Positions 18,001 through 26,318 are shown, numbered from the stretch's first letter. The stretch: DNA of 64,000 nucleotides from Promicromonospora umidemergens (GCF_024171995.1 NZ_JAMTCT010000027.1:1-64000); one strand, 5' to 3'. The notes: generated by a model from the letters alone, not told the origin. Numbers and translations are program-made.

Positions 18001-19118
18001 GAGCCGGTGTTGGCGCCGGGGGACGACGTCGTCTGGCAGGACGGTCCCGAGTTGCCCGCGGACCACGTGCCGAAGATGCCCGAGGCCTCCCAGGCAGCCG
18101 TGGTCTCGGTGTACCAGTCGTCGATGGAGCCCGCCGCCCTGGCGCCCCACGAGTTGTTCACGACGTGCGGGCGCATCGAAGGGTCGGCTTCCGTGCCGTC
18201 GGTGCGGGTCGGGGCGAGGATCCACTGCCCGGACTCGAGCAGGTCCACGTCGGAGCAGGTGTCACAGCCGTTCGTGGCTACCCACTCCGCGCCGGGTGCG
18301 ACACCGATCTGGTTGCCCGCACCGTCGTCGCCGACCATCGTGCCGATGGTGTGCGTGCCGTGTCCGTTGTTGTCGAACGGCAGCTCGGCGGAGCCGGAGG
18401 TGTCCTGCCAGTTGTAGTCGTTGACCACCGTGCCGTCGGGCTGCATGCCGCGGTAGTGGTCGGCCAGCGCCGGGTGGTCGTACTGCGCACCGGTGTCGAT
18501 GTTCGACACCGTGATGCCCTCACCCGTGTAGCCCATGTCCCAGACCTCGGGGGCGTTGATGGCGTCCAGCCCCCACTCGACGGCCTGGGTCCCCTTGTCG
18601 CTGACCGGGGTGCGCTTGACCGGCTCGACCAGGTTCAGCTTGACCGTCTCGCTGATCTGCTGGACCTCGCTGCTCTTGGCGAGCTTGTCCGCCAGGGCGA
18701 GCGTGCCGTCCTCGACGAGGATCCGGTTGCTGATCCAGTAGCTCTCGTAGTCGGCGTCGGCGGCCTTGAGCTCCTTGATGAGGCTCGCCTGGGACGCCTT
18801 GGCGGTGCTGGTGAGGGCGTCGTAGACGTACTTGCCCCGCTCGTCCCAGCTGCTGATGCCGCGGGCGTCCGTCAGGTCGGCCTCGTCGGCGAGCTCGACC
18901 CAGAAGTCGGAGGTCTTGCGCTCGGTCAGCATCTCCCTGGCGAAGTCGGTGAACTTGTCTTCGGGGTCGGCCGCGACGGCCTTCGTCGTTGTCGCCGCCG
19001 TTGCCGGGGACGTTCCTGCGAACGCCGCCGGGGCGACGCTCAGCGCGGTTGTCGCAACGAGCGCGAGAACCGCTGTAGCGGTTGCCGAGCGTTGTGCGAG
19101 AGCAGTTCGACGGTGCAT
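15006..19118 (-). CDS. Secreted multidomain subtilisin-like serine protease (S8)
   Basis: This 1370-residue exoprotease starts at the ATG at 19118 with GGAGGG upstream. It has a signal peptide (cleavage likely after AAFA, residue 34) and an inhibitor-like prodomain to about residue 175. The S8 catalytic triad is Asp208 in SNIDTGAQYDHP, His253 in NGHGTHTIG and Ser426 in DGTSMAAPHLAG. After the protease domain come several carboxypeptidase-regulatory-like beta domains (GYVAGTVTDADGTPI, AVTGTVTFAGSGDPV, LDGTVTDRNTGEPV and a last one near the C-terminus). Between them lie a region with a cysteine pair and beta-rich segments. It is secreted and probably digests extracellular proteins; the accessory domains may bind substrate. 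It is transcribed away from a winged-helix regulator. Confidence 0.93.
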   Translation of the reverse strand: MHRRTALAQRSATATAVLALVATTALSVAPAAFAGTSPATAATTTKAVAADPEDKFTDFAREMLTERKTSDFWVELADEADLTDARGISSWDERGKYVYDALTSTAKASQASLIKELKAADADYESYWISNRILVEDGTLALADKLAKSSEVQQISETVKLNLVEPVKRTPVSDKGTQAVEWGLDAINAPEVWDMGYTGEGITVSNIDTGAQYDHPALADHYRGMQPDGTVVNDYNWQDTSGSAELPFDNNGHGTHTIGTMVGDDGAGNQIGVAPGAEWVATNGCDTCSDVDLLESGQWILAPTRTDGTEADPSMRPHVVNNSWGARAAGSIDDWYTETTAAWEASGIFGTWSAGNSGPSCQTTSSPGANTGSYSVGAFGMSGAIADFSSRGPGQDGMVKPNIAAPGVDVRSSVPGDGYSALDGTSMAAPHLAGAIALLWSAAPALVGDIEGTQALLNETAVDADDTSCGGTAGNNNVWGEGKLDAAALIDAAPIGATGYVAGTVTDADGTPIASADVVIDGERDRTVSTDGDGTFTARVATGDYAVSASAFGYLASEPAAATVTEDGTVDVPITLEAAPSHAVTGTVTFAGSGDPVAGAPVSLGSHFEDVTTGADGTFAFADVPEGTYSLSVTTGGCASSYESDVVVDGAKDVPVEITAVTDDFGYSCATSTGDYLQGDTELPLTGDDVQTPIDLPFEFPYYGAGYDAAFVTSNGHLNFLAGSTSYTNGSIPNSAVPNAALYPFWDDLNLDAEAGLYTGTTTVDGEDAFVVEWRNVRKYSPSTDRLNFSVTLVADGTVLFGYGAVTDTETAKGSSASIGIENESGTVGLQYSTNTPAVTEGLTVTYTAPVLSFLDGTVTDRNTGEPVEGATVTAVADGVTRTATSKEDGTYTAIALPGEYTVDITAPDYAAESGEVTLAPDGTSTFDAALAAGMLAVSTESIDTTLPLGSSTSKRFTVTNEGTAPADVEMTGTGGGFEMLGTDGAAVIQHPEGKATVAESTKPSAKLGGSFGSSDSHLQAAGNGTTGKTVTPESIPVRPDATNLTHSASQEIAELNSASCGSLAGTTENHFFRTFTLSDFGIDGDFDVSEVSFGVEQATAQTLTVNLHTLDGELTFANLTSIGTAEVNIPASTLTMISVPVTGEVPAGATLVVEIVSPNQQSSGGVFYIGSNAAGQTAPSYLSATDCAIPEPVTTDSINWPDMHIVMNVSGDTSGGGAMEWLTMDPTEFTLEPGQSKTITAAMSGVVAQPGTFTGSLVADAETPYDAPAVDVSLTVNPPRSWGKLAGTVSGFSPDGVVSLGDAVVQVNARYSAVTLVTGADGTYEYWFDRSERTAQIIATANGYVPEVGSAKVAPRTTVVTDFELDPIK

Positions 19119-19514
19119 GAACCCTCCATTACCCGGCGCATCCGCGACACCGGATGCGCTTGGACGGACCACGGTTGTGGGCCAGCCCTAACCGTTGTTT
19201 GCGTAGTTCGACCCGACAAGGTCGGTTCACGGTCAGACATGGGTCACTTCTCGGTCAGTCTGCGGTCGGACAACAGCAATTGCCCATGTCAATGGGTCGC
19301 CTCCTTTTTCACCCTGGCGACGGCGGAATTCACCCGGTACCGGCACCATTTGGCGTAAAGATGCCAACTGGGCGGGAATGCGTCATTTCCGGCACGCAAC
19401 GGGAAGGTAACCAAAAATTGACCTCGACGGTACGACTCGGGGGCAAACTGGCACGCGCTGCCCGGGTCCGACCCGGCACGCACCTGAACGGCCGACCCAT
19501 GGAGGGTGACGCAC
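19119..19514. other. Divergent intergenic region, promoter-bearing
   Basis: This 396-base gap is less GC-rich than its surroundings and must carry the promoters of the protease and of the regulator. GACATGGG (19236-19243) and CCCATGTC (19283-19290) form a spaced inverted repeat, and CGGTCAG/CGGTCGG words recur between 19229 and 19269. I cannot assign a -35/-10 pair with confidence. Confidence 0.4.
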
Positions 19515-20468
19515 GTGACGATCGACCCCGCACCAGGTTCCGCCCCCGGCCTCGTCGTCTGCGTTGGCCTCCCTCCGGACCAGATCATCGAGATCGCGCA
19601 CCTCCTCCGTGGCCGGGCAACGGTGCTCGCCACCCCCGACGCGGAGGGTGCGCGCGCCGTCCTCGACAACCAGGCCGCACCCCGGCCCGGTGGCACCGCT
19701 GCCTGGCGCGGTCTCGGCGCGCAGGCCGAGCGGTACGACAACCCCGGCCCTGGGGACGACCACGCCTACGGCCGGCACCTGCCCGAGCACCCCGTCGACC
19801 GCTATACCGAGCGCGTCCCCGAGCCCGACAACCTCACCGAGGCCGCCCGCGCAGCCGCCGCAGAGCCTCCGCCGACAGCGCTGTCCTCGGTCGCGCGTCG
19901 TCGATCACCCGGCATGCCCGACGCCGGAGCCGGCGGCCGCAGCGGCCGGTTCCGGCCGGCGTCGGGCAGCGTGCTGGCGCAGCCCGTGCTGCACGCGACC
20001 GTCTCCGCGCCGCCACGGCCTGGGGCAGGGACGGCCGGTACCGGTGCCCAAGACCCTCGCGCGGGACTCGGCCGCGGTCCCCGCGCCGTACGTGCGGACA
20101 CCGGTGCAGTGCCCACCGTCACGGGGCCGGTCCCGATGATCGCCCCGCCCATCCTGCAACCTCTCGTGGCGGGGCCGCTGCTCGTGGACCTGGCCGGCCG
20201 GGAGGTCACGGCGCTGGGCCGGCGCGTCTATCTGTCGGCGCGGGAGTTCGACCTGCTCGCGACGCTCGCCCTGGAGGCAGGGCGGGTGTGGTCGTTCGCC
20301 GAGCTCACGGCACGCGTGTGGCAGCTGCCCTACCTCGGCGACTCGGATCCCGTGACGTCGGCGGTCAAGCGGCTGCGCAAACGGCTGTCCCCTGTCCGCG
20401 ACGTGGAGGTCGCCTCCGTGCGCGGCGTGGGCTACCGGCTCAAGGTACGGATCCAGGCCGCTCCGTGA
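19515..20468 (+). CDS. Winged-helix (OmpR/PhoB-type) DNA-binding regulator
   Basis: This 317-residue protein starts at a GTG (19515) with GGAGGG at 19501-19506; a GTG nine bases earlier overlaps that site. The C-terminal domain (about 212-312) is an OmpR-type winged helix: VYLSAREFDLLATLALEAGR, VWSFAELTARVW and the wing SVRGVGYRLK. The first 40 or so residues (LVVCVGLPPDQIIEIAHLL) may be a remnant of a receiver fold but lack a phosphorylatable Asp pocket. A long Pro/Ala/Gly-rich linker separates the two. No sensor kinase is adjacent. By position it could control the divergent secreted protease, which is inference. Confidence 0.8.
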   Translation: MTIDPAPGSAPGLVVCVGLPPDQIIEIAHLLRGRATVLATPDAEGARAVLDNQAAPRPGGTAAWRGLGAQAERYDNPGPGDDHAYGRHLPEHPVDRYTERVPEPDNLTEAARAAAAEPPPTALSSVARRRSPGMPDAGAGGRSGRFRPASGSVLAQPVLHATVSAPPRPGAGTAGTGAQDPRAGLGRGPRAVRADTGAVPTVTGPVPMIAPPILQPLVAGPLLVDLAGREVTALGRRVYLSAREFDLLATLALEAGRVWSFAELTARVWQLPYLGDSDPVTSAVKRLRKRLSPVRDVEVASVRGVGYRLKVRIQAAP

Positions 20469-20475
20469 CGGTGCG

Positions 20476-21819
20476 TCATGCTCCCGTGACGAGCCAGTGG
20501 TCGCCTCGCGCACGCCATCCTGTCGTCACGGCGCGGGCGGCCATGAACACGCCCGCGAAGGCGAGCCAGAGCCAGACGAGCCCGTGCGCGCCGTCGGGCG
20601 CCCAGCGGGAGACGGCGAAGGCGAAGGGAAGATAGACCACCAGCGTCGCCATGCCGGCCCAGGCGAGGTAGCGGCCGTCGCCCGCACCGATCAGGACGCC
20701 GTCCAGCACGAAGACCCAGCCCGCCATGGGCATCAGCACGCCGCACACCGCTATGCCGAGAGCGACGGCGACGCGCACGTCGGGGTCGGGCGAGAAGAGG
20801 GGTGCGATCCACCAGCCCGCCGCCGCCAGGACCACGCCGATCACCGCGCCCGCCCCGATGCCCCACTGCAGGCAGCGGCGCAGGACCAGGCGGACGTGGC
20901 CGACGTCGCCCGCGCCGAGCCCGTGTCCCACCAGCGCCTGCGCCGCGATGGCGAGCGCGTCGAGCGCGAACGCCGCGAGGCCCCACAGCGAGCTGACCAC
21001 CTGGTGTCCCGCGAGCGCGACGGCACCGAGGTCGGTCGCGACGACGACGGTGAGCAGGATCGCTCCACGCAGGCTCAGGGTCCGGACCACCAGGGGCACT
21101 CCTGCGCGGGCTCCCGACAGGATGCCCGCCCGGTGCGGACGCAGGCTCGCGCCGCGGGCACGTGCTCCGCGGACCACGATCACCGCGAGCACGACCGCCA
21201 TGAGGAGCTGGGTGATGGCTGTCCCCAGGCCGGAACCCGCGATCCCCATCCCCGCCCCGTACACGAGCGCGAAGTTCAGCCCGGTGTTCAGCAGCGCCCC
21301 GGAAGCCGCGACGACCAGCGGCGTGCGCGTGTCACGCAGGCCGCGGAGCACACCGGTCGCGGCCTGGACCGCGAGCATCCCGGCGAGCCCGGGCGCTGAC
21401 CACCGCAGGTAGGTCACCGCGTGCCGCGCGACCTCTCCGTCGGCCCCCAGAGCAGCCACCGTCAGCGGGGCGGCGAGCAGCACCGTGACGACCAGGGCAG
21501 CACCGATCCCGAGCGCGAGCCAGATCCCGTCGATGCCCGACTGCAGCGCGTCCCGCTCCTTGCCCGCGCCCGTGAGCCGGGCCACCGACGCCGTGGTCGT
21601 GTACGCGAGGAAGATGCACAGGCCGACGAGGGTGAGCAGCACGTTGCTCGCGAGCGAGAGGCCGGCGAGCTGGGCGATGCCGAGGTGGCCCACCACAGCA
21701 CTGTCCACAAGCACGAAGACCGGTTCCGCGACGAGCGCCCCGAGTGCGGGTACCGCGAGGACGAGGATCTCCCGGTCGATCGACCGGCGAAATTCCGGGG
21801 TGTGGCGAGGCTCGCCCAA
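20476..21819 (-). CDS. MATE family efflux transporter (DinF-like)
   Basis: This 447-residue integral membrane protein has about twelve transmembrane segments and MATE motifs (AEPVFVLVDSAVVGHLG, GVLRGLRDTRTPL, ALVGHGLGAGD). It is expected to export organic cations or lipid-like substrates in exchange for H+ or Na+. I start it at a TTG (21819) because GGAGG lies 8 bases upstream; the GTG further upstream overlaps that site. It converges with the winged-helix regulator with only 7 bases between stops. It sits next to the replication genes as in related actinobacteria. Confidence 0.9.
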   Translation of the reverse strand: MGEPRHTPEFRRSIDREILVLAVPALGALVAEPVFVLVDSAVVGHLGIAQLAGLSLASNVLLTLVGLCIFLAYTTTASVARLTGAGKERDALQSGIDGIWLALGIGAALVVTVLLAAPLTVAALGADGEVARHAVTYLRWSAPGLAGMLAVQAATGVLRGLRDTRTPLVVAASGALLNTGLNFALVYGAGMGIAGSGLGTAITQLLMAVVLAVIVVRGARARGASLRPHRAGILSGARAGVPLVVRTLSLRGAILLTVVVATDLGAVALAGHQVVSSLWGLAAFALDALAIAAQALVGHGLGAGDVGHVRLVLRRCLQWGIGAGAVIGVVLAAAGWWIAPLFSPDPDVRVAVALGIAVCGVLMPMAGWVFVLDGVLIGAGDGRYLAWAGMATLVVYLPFAFAVSRWAPDGAHGLVWLWLAFAGVFMAARAVTTGWRARGDHWLVTGA

Positions 21820-21890
21820 CTTTCTTTCCTCCACAGGCTGGGGGTTACGTCGATGCAGGCCAGAGGCGATGGTGATGTTTTACACAGGGC

Positions 21891-21978
21891 TTATCCACAG
21901 CTGGGGACAGGGTTATCCACCCGCTGTGCACAGCCTGGGCCACCTTTCCACATGGATGTGCACAGGCTCGTCCACAGG
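21891..21978. promoter_or_regulatory. DnaA-box cluster upstream of dnaB
   Basis: A consensus DnaA box TTATCCACA lies at 21891-21899, and TTATCCACC 22 bases further on, at 21913-21921. Related words TGTGCACAG (21925), TTTCCACATGG (21945), TGTGCACAGG (21958) and GTCCACAGG (21970) follow. The 372-base gap 21820-22191 contains no gene I can support. The spacing of two helical turns puts the first two boxes on the same face of DNA. Function is inferred: DnaA-controlled dnaB expression or a DnaA-titrating site. Confidence 0.55.
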
Positions 21979-22191
21979 CCTCGTTGCGTTCGGCTCTGCA
22001 GGGGCTTAGCGTCAGCGGAGCCTCCTAGGCGATCCGGAGCTCGCGGGACCTGTCGCACACGACACAAAGGCGTGTCGTGGCCGACGTCCCGAGAGTGTCA
22101 GCGGCGAGGAGTAGAACAGGTGTAGGACGTCGATGGAGCGCGCGCGCAGCGTGCGCCGAGGCGTCATGAGAAGAGGAAGGTAGGGGGTGCG

Positions 22192-23982
22192 ATGTCGATC
22201 GAAGAGCTCGAGTCGAGCTATTCCGGCCGGAGCCCCGGCCTCGACCGCACGCCGCCGCAGGACATCGCCGCAGAGATGAGCGTGCTGGGCGGCATGCTGC
22301 TCTCCAAGGACGCGATCGCCGACGTGATCGAGCAGATCCGCGGCAACGACTTCTACCGGCCGGCGCACGAGGTCATCTACGACGCGATCATCGACCTCTA
22401 CGGCCGTGGCGAGCCTGCCGACGCGATCACGGTGCTCGCCGAGCTGCAGCGGCGTGGCGAGCACGCGCGCGTCGGCGGCGCCCCGTACCTGCATGACCTC
22501 ATGGCCGGAGTGCCGACAGCCGCGAACGCCGGCTACTACGCCAGGATCGTGCGCGAGCGCGCCATCATGCGCCGCCTCGTGGAGGCGGGCACGCGCATCG
22601 TCCAGATGGGCTACGCCACCGACGGCGGCGAGGTCGACGACGTCGTCAACAACGCGCAGGCCGAGGTCTACGCGGTGACCGAACGCCGGGCGTCGGAGGA
22701 CTACCTGCCGCTGGCCGACATCATCGGGCCGACGTTCGACGAGATCGACGCCGCGCAGGGCCGGGGCGAGGGGCTCACCGGCGTGCCGACCGGGTACTCG
22801 GACTTCGACCGCCTGACGAACGGCCTGCACCCGGGCCAGATGATCGTTGTGGCGGCCCGGCCTGCCGTCGGAAAGGCACTGGCACTCGACACACCGCTTC
22901 CGACGCCGACCGGGTGGACCACCATGGGCGAGGTCGCGGTCGGCGACCTGATCATGGCTGCCGACGGCAGCCCGACGCGAGTGGTCGGCGCAACCGAGGT
23001 AATGCACGGTCGCCCCACCTACGAGGTGGAGTTCGACGACGGATCCGTGATCGTCGCTGATGCTCAGCACCAGTGGGCCGTCGGCGCGGCGGTCGACGCT
23101 CAGATCCTGACGACCGAAGAGATTGCCGGAAAGCTCGGCCGTGGCGCCGATCTGGCCATCGGTCCGGGCCATACCGGCACGCACCAAGTCTTCGGGTTCA
23201 GGTCCGTCCGGCTGATCGAGTCGGTGCCCGTGCGTTGCGTCGAGGTGGAGCACCCGTCGCACCTATATCTGGCGAGCCGGTCGATGGTTCCGACCCACAA
23301 CTCGGTGCTGGGTATCAATGTCGCTGCTCATGCGGCGATTCATCACAACCAGGCCGCCGTCATCTTCTCCCTGGAGATGAGCCGCAACGAGATCGTCATG
23401 CGAATGCTCGCCGCCGAGGCACGCGTGCCGCTCACCAAGATGCGCAGCGGCAACATGGACGACGGCGACTGGCAGAAGCTGGCCGCGACCATGGGCAAGG
23501 TCTCCGACGCGCCGCTGTTCGTCGACGACTCGCCGAACATGTCGCTGATGGAGATCCGCGCCAAGTGCCGCCGGCTCAAGCAGAAGCACGACCTCAAGCT
23601 GGTCGTCATCGACTACCTCCAGCTGATGTCGTCCGGCAAGCGCGTCGAGTCGCGCCAGCAGGAGGTCTCCGAGTTCTCGCGTTCGCTCAAGCTGCTCGCG
23701 AAGGAGCTCGAGGTGCCCGTGATCGCGATCTCGCAGCTGAACCGTGGCGCTGAGCAGCGCAGCGACAAGAAGCCGCAGATGTCGGACCTGCGTGAGTCGG
23801 GCTCTATCGAGCAGGACGCCGACCTCGTGCTCCTGCTGCACCGCGAGGACGCCTACGAGAAGGAGTCGCCGCGCGCCGGCGAGGCCGACTTCATCGTGGC
23901 CAAGCACCGTAACGGCCCCACCGACGTGATCACGGTGGCCTTCCAGGGCCACTACCAACGGTTCGTCGACATGCAGGTGTGA
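22192..23982 (+). CDS. dnaB: Replicative DNA helicase DnaB, interrupted by an intein
   Basis: The 596-residue precursor contains a 454-residue DnaB (extein) and a 142-residue intein. The N-terminal helical domain begins at about residue 20 (PPQDIAAEMSVLGGMLLSKD). The RecA-like helicase domain has its P-loop ARPAVGK split after Lys228 and resumes at Ser371 (SVLGINVAAH). Walker B is LVVIDYLQLM; SQLNRGAEQR and DLRESGSIEQDAD follow. After splicing the P-loop reads AVGKSVLG, so the helicase is inactive until the intein leaves. DnaB unwinds DNA at the replication fork as a hexamer. It sits downstream of the rpsF operon region as in Mycobacterium. Confidence 0.97.
   Translation: MSIEELESSYSGRSPGLDRTPPQDIAAEMSVLGGMLLSKDAIADVIEQIRGNDFYRPAHEVIYDAIIDLYGRGEPADAITVLAELQRRGEHARVGGAPYLHDLMAGVPTAANAGYYARIVRERAIMRRLVEAGTRIVQMGYATDGGEVDDVVNNAQAEVYAVTERRASEDYLPLADIIGPTFDEIDAAQGRGEGLTGVPTGYSDFDRLTNGLHPGQMIVVAARPAVGKALALDTPLPTPTGWTTMGEVAVGDLIMAADGSPTRVVGATEVMHGRPTYEVEFDDGSVIVADAQHQWAVGAAVDAQILTTEEIAGKLGRGADLAIGPGHTGTHQVFGFRSVRLIESVPVRCVEVEHPSHLYLASRSMVPTHNSVLGINVAAHAAIHHNQAAVIFSLEMSRNEIVMRMLAAEARVPLTKMRSGNMDDGDWQKLAATMGKVSDAPLFVDDSPNMSLMEIRAKCRRLKQKHDLKLVVIDYLQLMSSGKRVESRQQEVSEFSRSLKLLAKELEVPVIAISQLNRGAEQRSDKKPQMSDLRESGSIEQDADLVLLLHREDAYEKESPRAGEADFIVAKHRNGPTDVITVAFQGHYQRFVDMQV
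22876..23301 (+). other. Mini-intein in the DnaB P-loop, class 3-like
   Basis: Residues 229-370 of the DnaB precursor form a 142-residue intein without homing endonuclease. Block A begins with Ala instead of Cys or Ser (ALALDTPLPTPTGW). Block B is ADAQHQWAVG with Trp two residues after His. Block F contains VRCVEVEH and block G ends VPTHN followed by Ser+1. Trp in block B, Cys in block F and Thr in block G are the WCT triad of class 3 inteins, in which the block F Cys replaces residue 1 as first nucleophile. Boundaries are set by the P-loop on the left and HN/S on the right. Confidence 0.9.
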
Positions 23983-23983
23983 C

Positions 23984-24014
23984 GGTCGCGCGCTTCTGAG
24001 GTCGCCGCGCGACC
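23984..24014 (+). terminator. Possible terminator hairpin after dnaB
   Basis: GGTCGCGC and GCGCGACC form an 8-bp stem around 15 bases just after the dnaB stop. No T tract follows, so this is tentative. Confidence 0.4.
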
Positions 24015-24080
24015 CGGGCCCGACCGCAATAGCGTCGGGGTGTCCGGCGTCCGCCGGGCCCAGCTCAAGGAGGACAGTCG

Positions 24081-25277
24081 ATGGGACTCTTCGGCCGCCG
24101 CAGACAGCCACCCGCCCACCAGAGCGGCACGGCCCTCGAGGTGCGGCCGCAGACCGAGCACGGGGCATCCGCCGCGCACGAGCCGCCCTCCGGTCGCGGG
24201 GCGTCCCGGCTGTGGTCGGACGGCTTCGGCCGCGTCGGTACCCGGTCGCTGCAGATCCTCGCGGTCGTCGCGGTCATCGCCCTCTTCGGGTTCGTGGGTA
24301 CGCGCCTGACCCTCGTCGTGGTCCCCGTCCTCATCGCGCTCGTGCTGGCGGCGGCGATCTCGCCGCTGGTCTCGTACCTGCGTGCCCATGGTCTGCCGTC
24401 GCTGCTCGCGACATGGATCGCGCTCCTGGCGCTGATCGCGCTGCTGTCAGCGATCGTGTGGCTCGTCGTGCTGGCCGTCGTCGACCAGTGGGACGAGCTG
24501 CGGACCCAGGCGTTCGACGGCTTCGACTCACTGCAGACCTATGTCCAGCGACTGCCCTTCGACATCACCGACGAGCAGATCGCGTCGGTGCGCGAGTCCG
24601 CCATGAGCCTGCTGCAGTCCGACGCCGTGGGCTCCGGTGCCATCGCGGGCGTGTCCCAGACCGCCGACTTCATCGCCGGCTTCTTCATCATGATCGTCGT
24701 CCTGTTCTTCTTCCTGAAGGACGGCCCGGCGATGTGGGAGTTCCTGCTGCGGCCCTTCGAGGGGCACCGGTACGAGCGGGGGCAGCGCGTCGGCGCCGCG
24801 ACCATCCGCACGCTCGGCGGCTACGTGCGCGGGACGGCGATCGTGGCGATCGTCGACGCGGTCGGCATCGGGATCGGCCTCGCGATCGTCGGCGTGCCGC
24901 TCGTGATCCCGCTGTCCGTGCTCGTCTTCCTGCTCGCCTTCATCCCCCTGGTCGGCGCCACCCTGGCCGGCATCCTCGCTGCCCTCGTCGCGCTCGTCGC
25001 CGTCGGACCGGTCGAGGCGCTCATCGTCGTCGCCATCGTCGTCGTCGTGAACCAGCTCGAGGGCGACTTCCTCCAGCCGATCGTCATGGGCCGCACCCTG
25101 CGCCTGCACCCGCTCGTCATCCTGTTCGCCCTGACTGCTGGGACAGTGCTCGTCGGCATCACCGGCGCAGTGCTCGCCGTGCCTATCGCAGCTTCGATCT
25201 GGCGTGCGATCCAGGTGTGGGACGGGCCCGACCTGCCGGCACGGTTCGCCCGCAAGAAGCGCTCCGAGACCGTCTGA
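24081..25277 (+). CDS. AI-2E family transporter (PerM-like)
   Basis: This 398-residue membrane protein has a polar N-terminal tail of about 55 residues and then roughly eight transmembrane segments in the AI-2E/PerM pattern. The central extracytoplasmic loop is followed by FFIMIVVLFFFLKDGPAMWE, and the C-terminal signature QLEGDFLQPIVMGRTLRLHP is typical of the family. AAGGAGG stands before the ATG. Members have been linked to autoinducer-2 or ion/solute export; the substrate here is unknown. It lies about 100 bases after dnaB and converges with the DUF1206 gene. Confidence 0.9.
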   Translation: MGLFGRRRQPPAHQSGTALEVRPQTEHGASAAHEPPSGRGASRLWSDGFGRVGTRSLQILAVVAVIALFGFVGTRLTLVVVPVLIALVLAAAISPLVSYLRAHGLPSLLATWIALLALIALLSAIVWLVVLAVVDQWDELRTQAFDGFDSLQTYVQRLPFDITDEQIASVRESAMSLLQSDAVGSGAIAGVSQTADFIAGFFIMIVVLFFFLKDGPAMWEFLLRPFEGHRYERGQRVGAATIRTLGGYVRGTAIVAIVDAVGIGIGLAIVGVPLVIPLSVLVFLLAFIPLVGATLAGILAALVALVAVGPVEALIVVAIVVVVNQLEGDFLQPIVMGRTLRLHPLVILFALTAGTVLVGITGAVLAVPIAASIWRAIQVWDGPDLPARFARKKRSETV

Positions 25278-25283
25278 GGGCGG

Positions 25284-25351
25284 GCCGGCTCTCGCTGGGG
25301 CGCGGCCGATCAGGTCCGCGCCACGCTCGCCCCGTTCCGGCGGGAGCCGGC
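25284..25351. terminator. Inverted repeat between convergent genes
   Basis: GCCGGCTC (25284-25291) and GAGCCGGC (25344-25351) flank an inner GGGG/CCCC pairing. The element fills the 74-base gap between two converging genes and probably terminates both. Confidence 0.5.
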
Positions 25352-26167
25352 TCAGAGCCGCGCGAACCGGGCGCGCGCGAAGGAGTAGCCGCCGAAGGCG
25401 GCGATCCCCAGCCCGATCACGAGGAGCAGCGCCGTGCCGTACGGCTGGTCGCGCATGGTGCGCAGGGCCTCGTCGAGCCCGCCGGCCTGCGAAGCGTCCG
25501 TCGTCACCGCGGCGCCCACGACCAGCCCACCGACGACACAGAGTGCTATCCCCTTGGCGACATATCCCGCCTGCCCGAGCCGCACCACCACCGGGCGGAC
25601 GGAGCTACCGCCCGTCCCCGTCAGGTCACGCAGGAACTTCTTCCGCACCCCCTTGACGACGTGGTAGGCGCCGACGGCAACGATGACCAGGCCCGCGACG
25701 CCCACCAGCCAGGGGCCACCCGGCATGCTCAGGACGCCGGCGGTCATGCTCTCCTCGCTGCTGCCCGATCCACCGGTACCCTGCGCGTTCTGGACGCCGG
25801 TCGCTGCCAGCACTCCGTAGAGCACGCTCTTGGCGACGCTCTTGGCCCGTGCCGCCGCCTGGTGCTTCGTGTTCGGCACGCCGACGACGGCCGTGGCGAG
25901 CTGCCACACCGCGAGCGCGGCGAAACCCACGGCGACCGCCCAGAGGACGACGGCGCCACCCGGCATCTGGGCGAGCATGCGGAAGGCACCGGACCCGTCG
26001 GCCTGGCCTGCGGGCTCGCCCAGCGCGAGCTGGACCGCCAGCCAGCCGACCAGCAGGTGCAGCACACCCGAGGCGACATAGCCCCCTCGGGCCAGGCTGC
26101 GCACGGCATCACTGTTCTGGGCCCGCCGGACGGCGTCGGGCGCATCCGGGAAGGATTTCTTGGACAT
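25352..26167 (-). CDS. DUF1206 membrane protein
   Basis: This 271-residue protein has six hydrophobic segments arranged as three repeated pairs, the DUF1206 layout (RGGYVASGVLHLLVGWLAVQ, KSVAKSVLYGVLAATG, GQAGYVAKGIALCVVGGL). I start it at the ATG at 26167, with GGAGGTG a few bases upstream; an earlier in-frame start is not supported. Function is unknown for the family; an envelope role is likely from topology alone. Confidence 0.85.
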   Translation of the reverse strand: MSKKSFPDAPDAVRRAQNSDAVRSLARGGYVASGVLHLLVGWLAVQLALGEPAGQADGSGAFRMLAQMPGGAVVLWAVAVGFAALAVWQLATAVVGVPNTKHQAAARAKSVAKSVLYGVLAATGVQNAQGTGGSGSSEESMTAGVLSMPGGPWLVGVAGLVIVAVGAYHVVKGVRKKFLRDLTGTGGSSVRPVVVRLGQAGYVAKGIALCVVGGLVVGAAVTTDASQAGGLDEALRTMRDQPYGTALLLVIGLGIAAFGGYSFARARFARL

Positions 26168-26318
26168 ACGCACACCTCCGTCAGGCCGCGGGGATCGCGA
26201 CGGAGTACACATTCGCCTATTTCAGCGCATTCCGCACCCCTGCCTCGTGCCGCGGTGCCAGCCCGTCGGGTGCTTCCCCCCCGGCGTAGCTCATCGCGCA
26301 CCCGTCACGTGGGGGTGG

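Noticed and set aside
16146-19358. A 1070-codon plus-strand frame opposite the subtilase gene
   Set aside because: Low-complexity Val/Arg/Gly translation antisense to a protease with intact catalytic motifs; no start signal.
21891-21978. Possible chromosomal origin oriC
   Set aside because: dnaA, dnaN and an AT-rich unwinding region are not present; the boxes alone do not make an origin.
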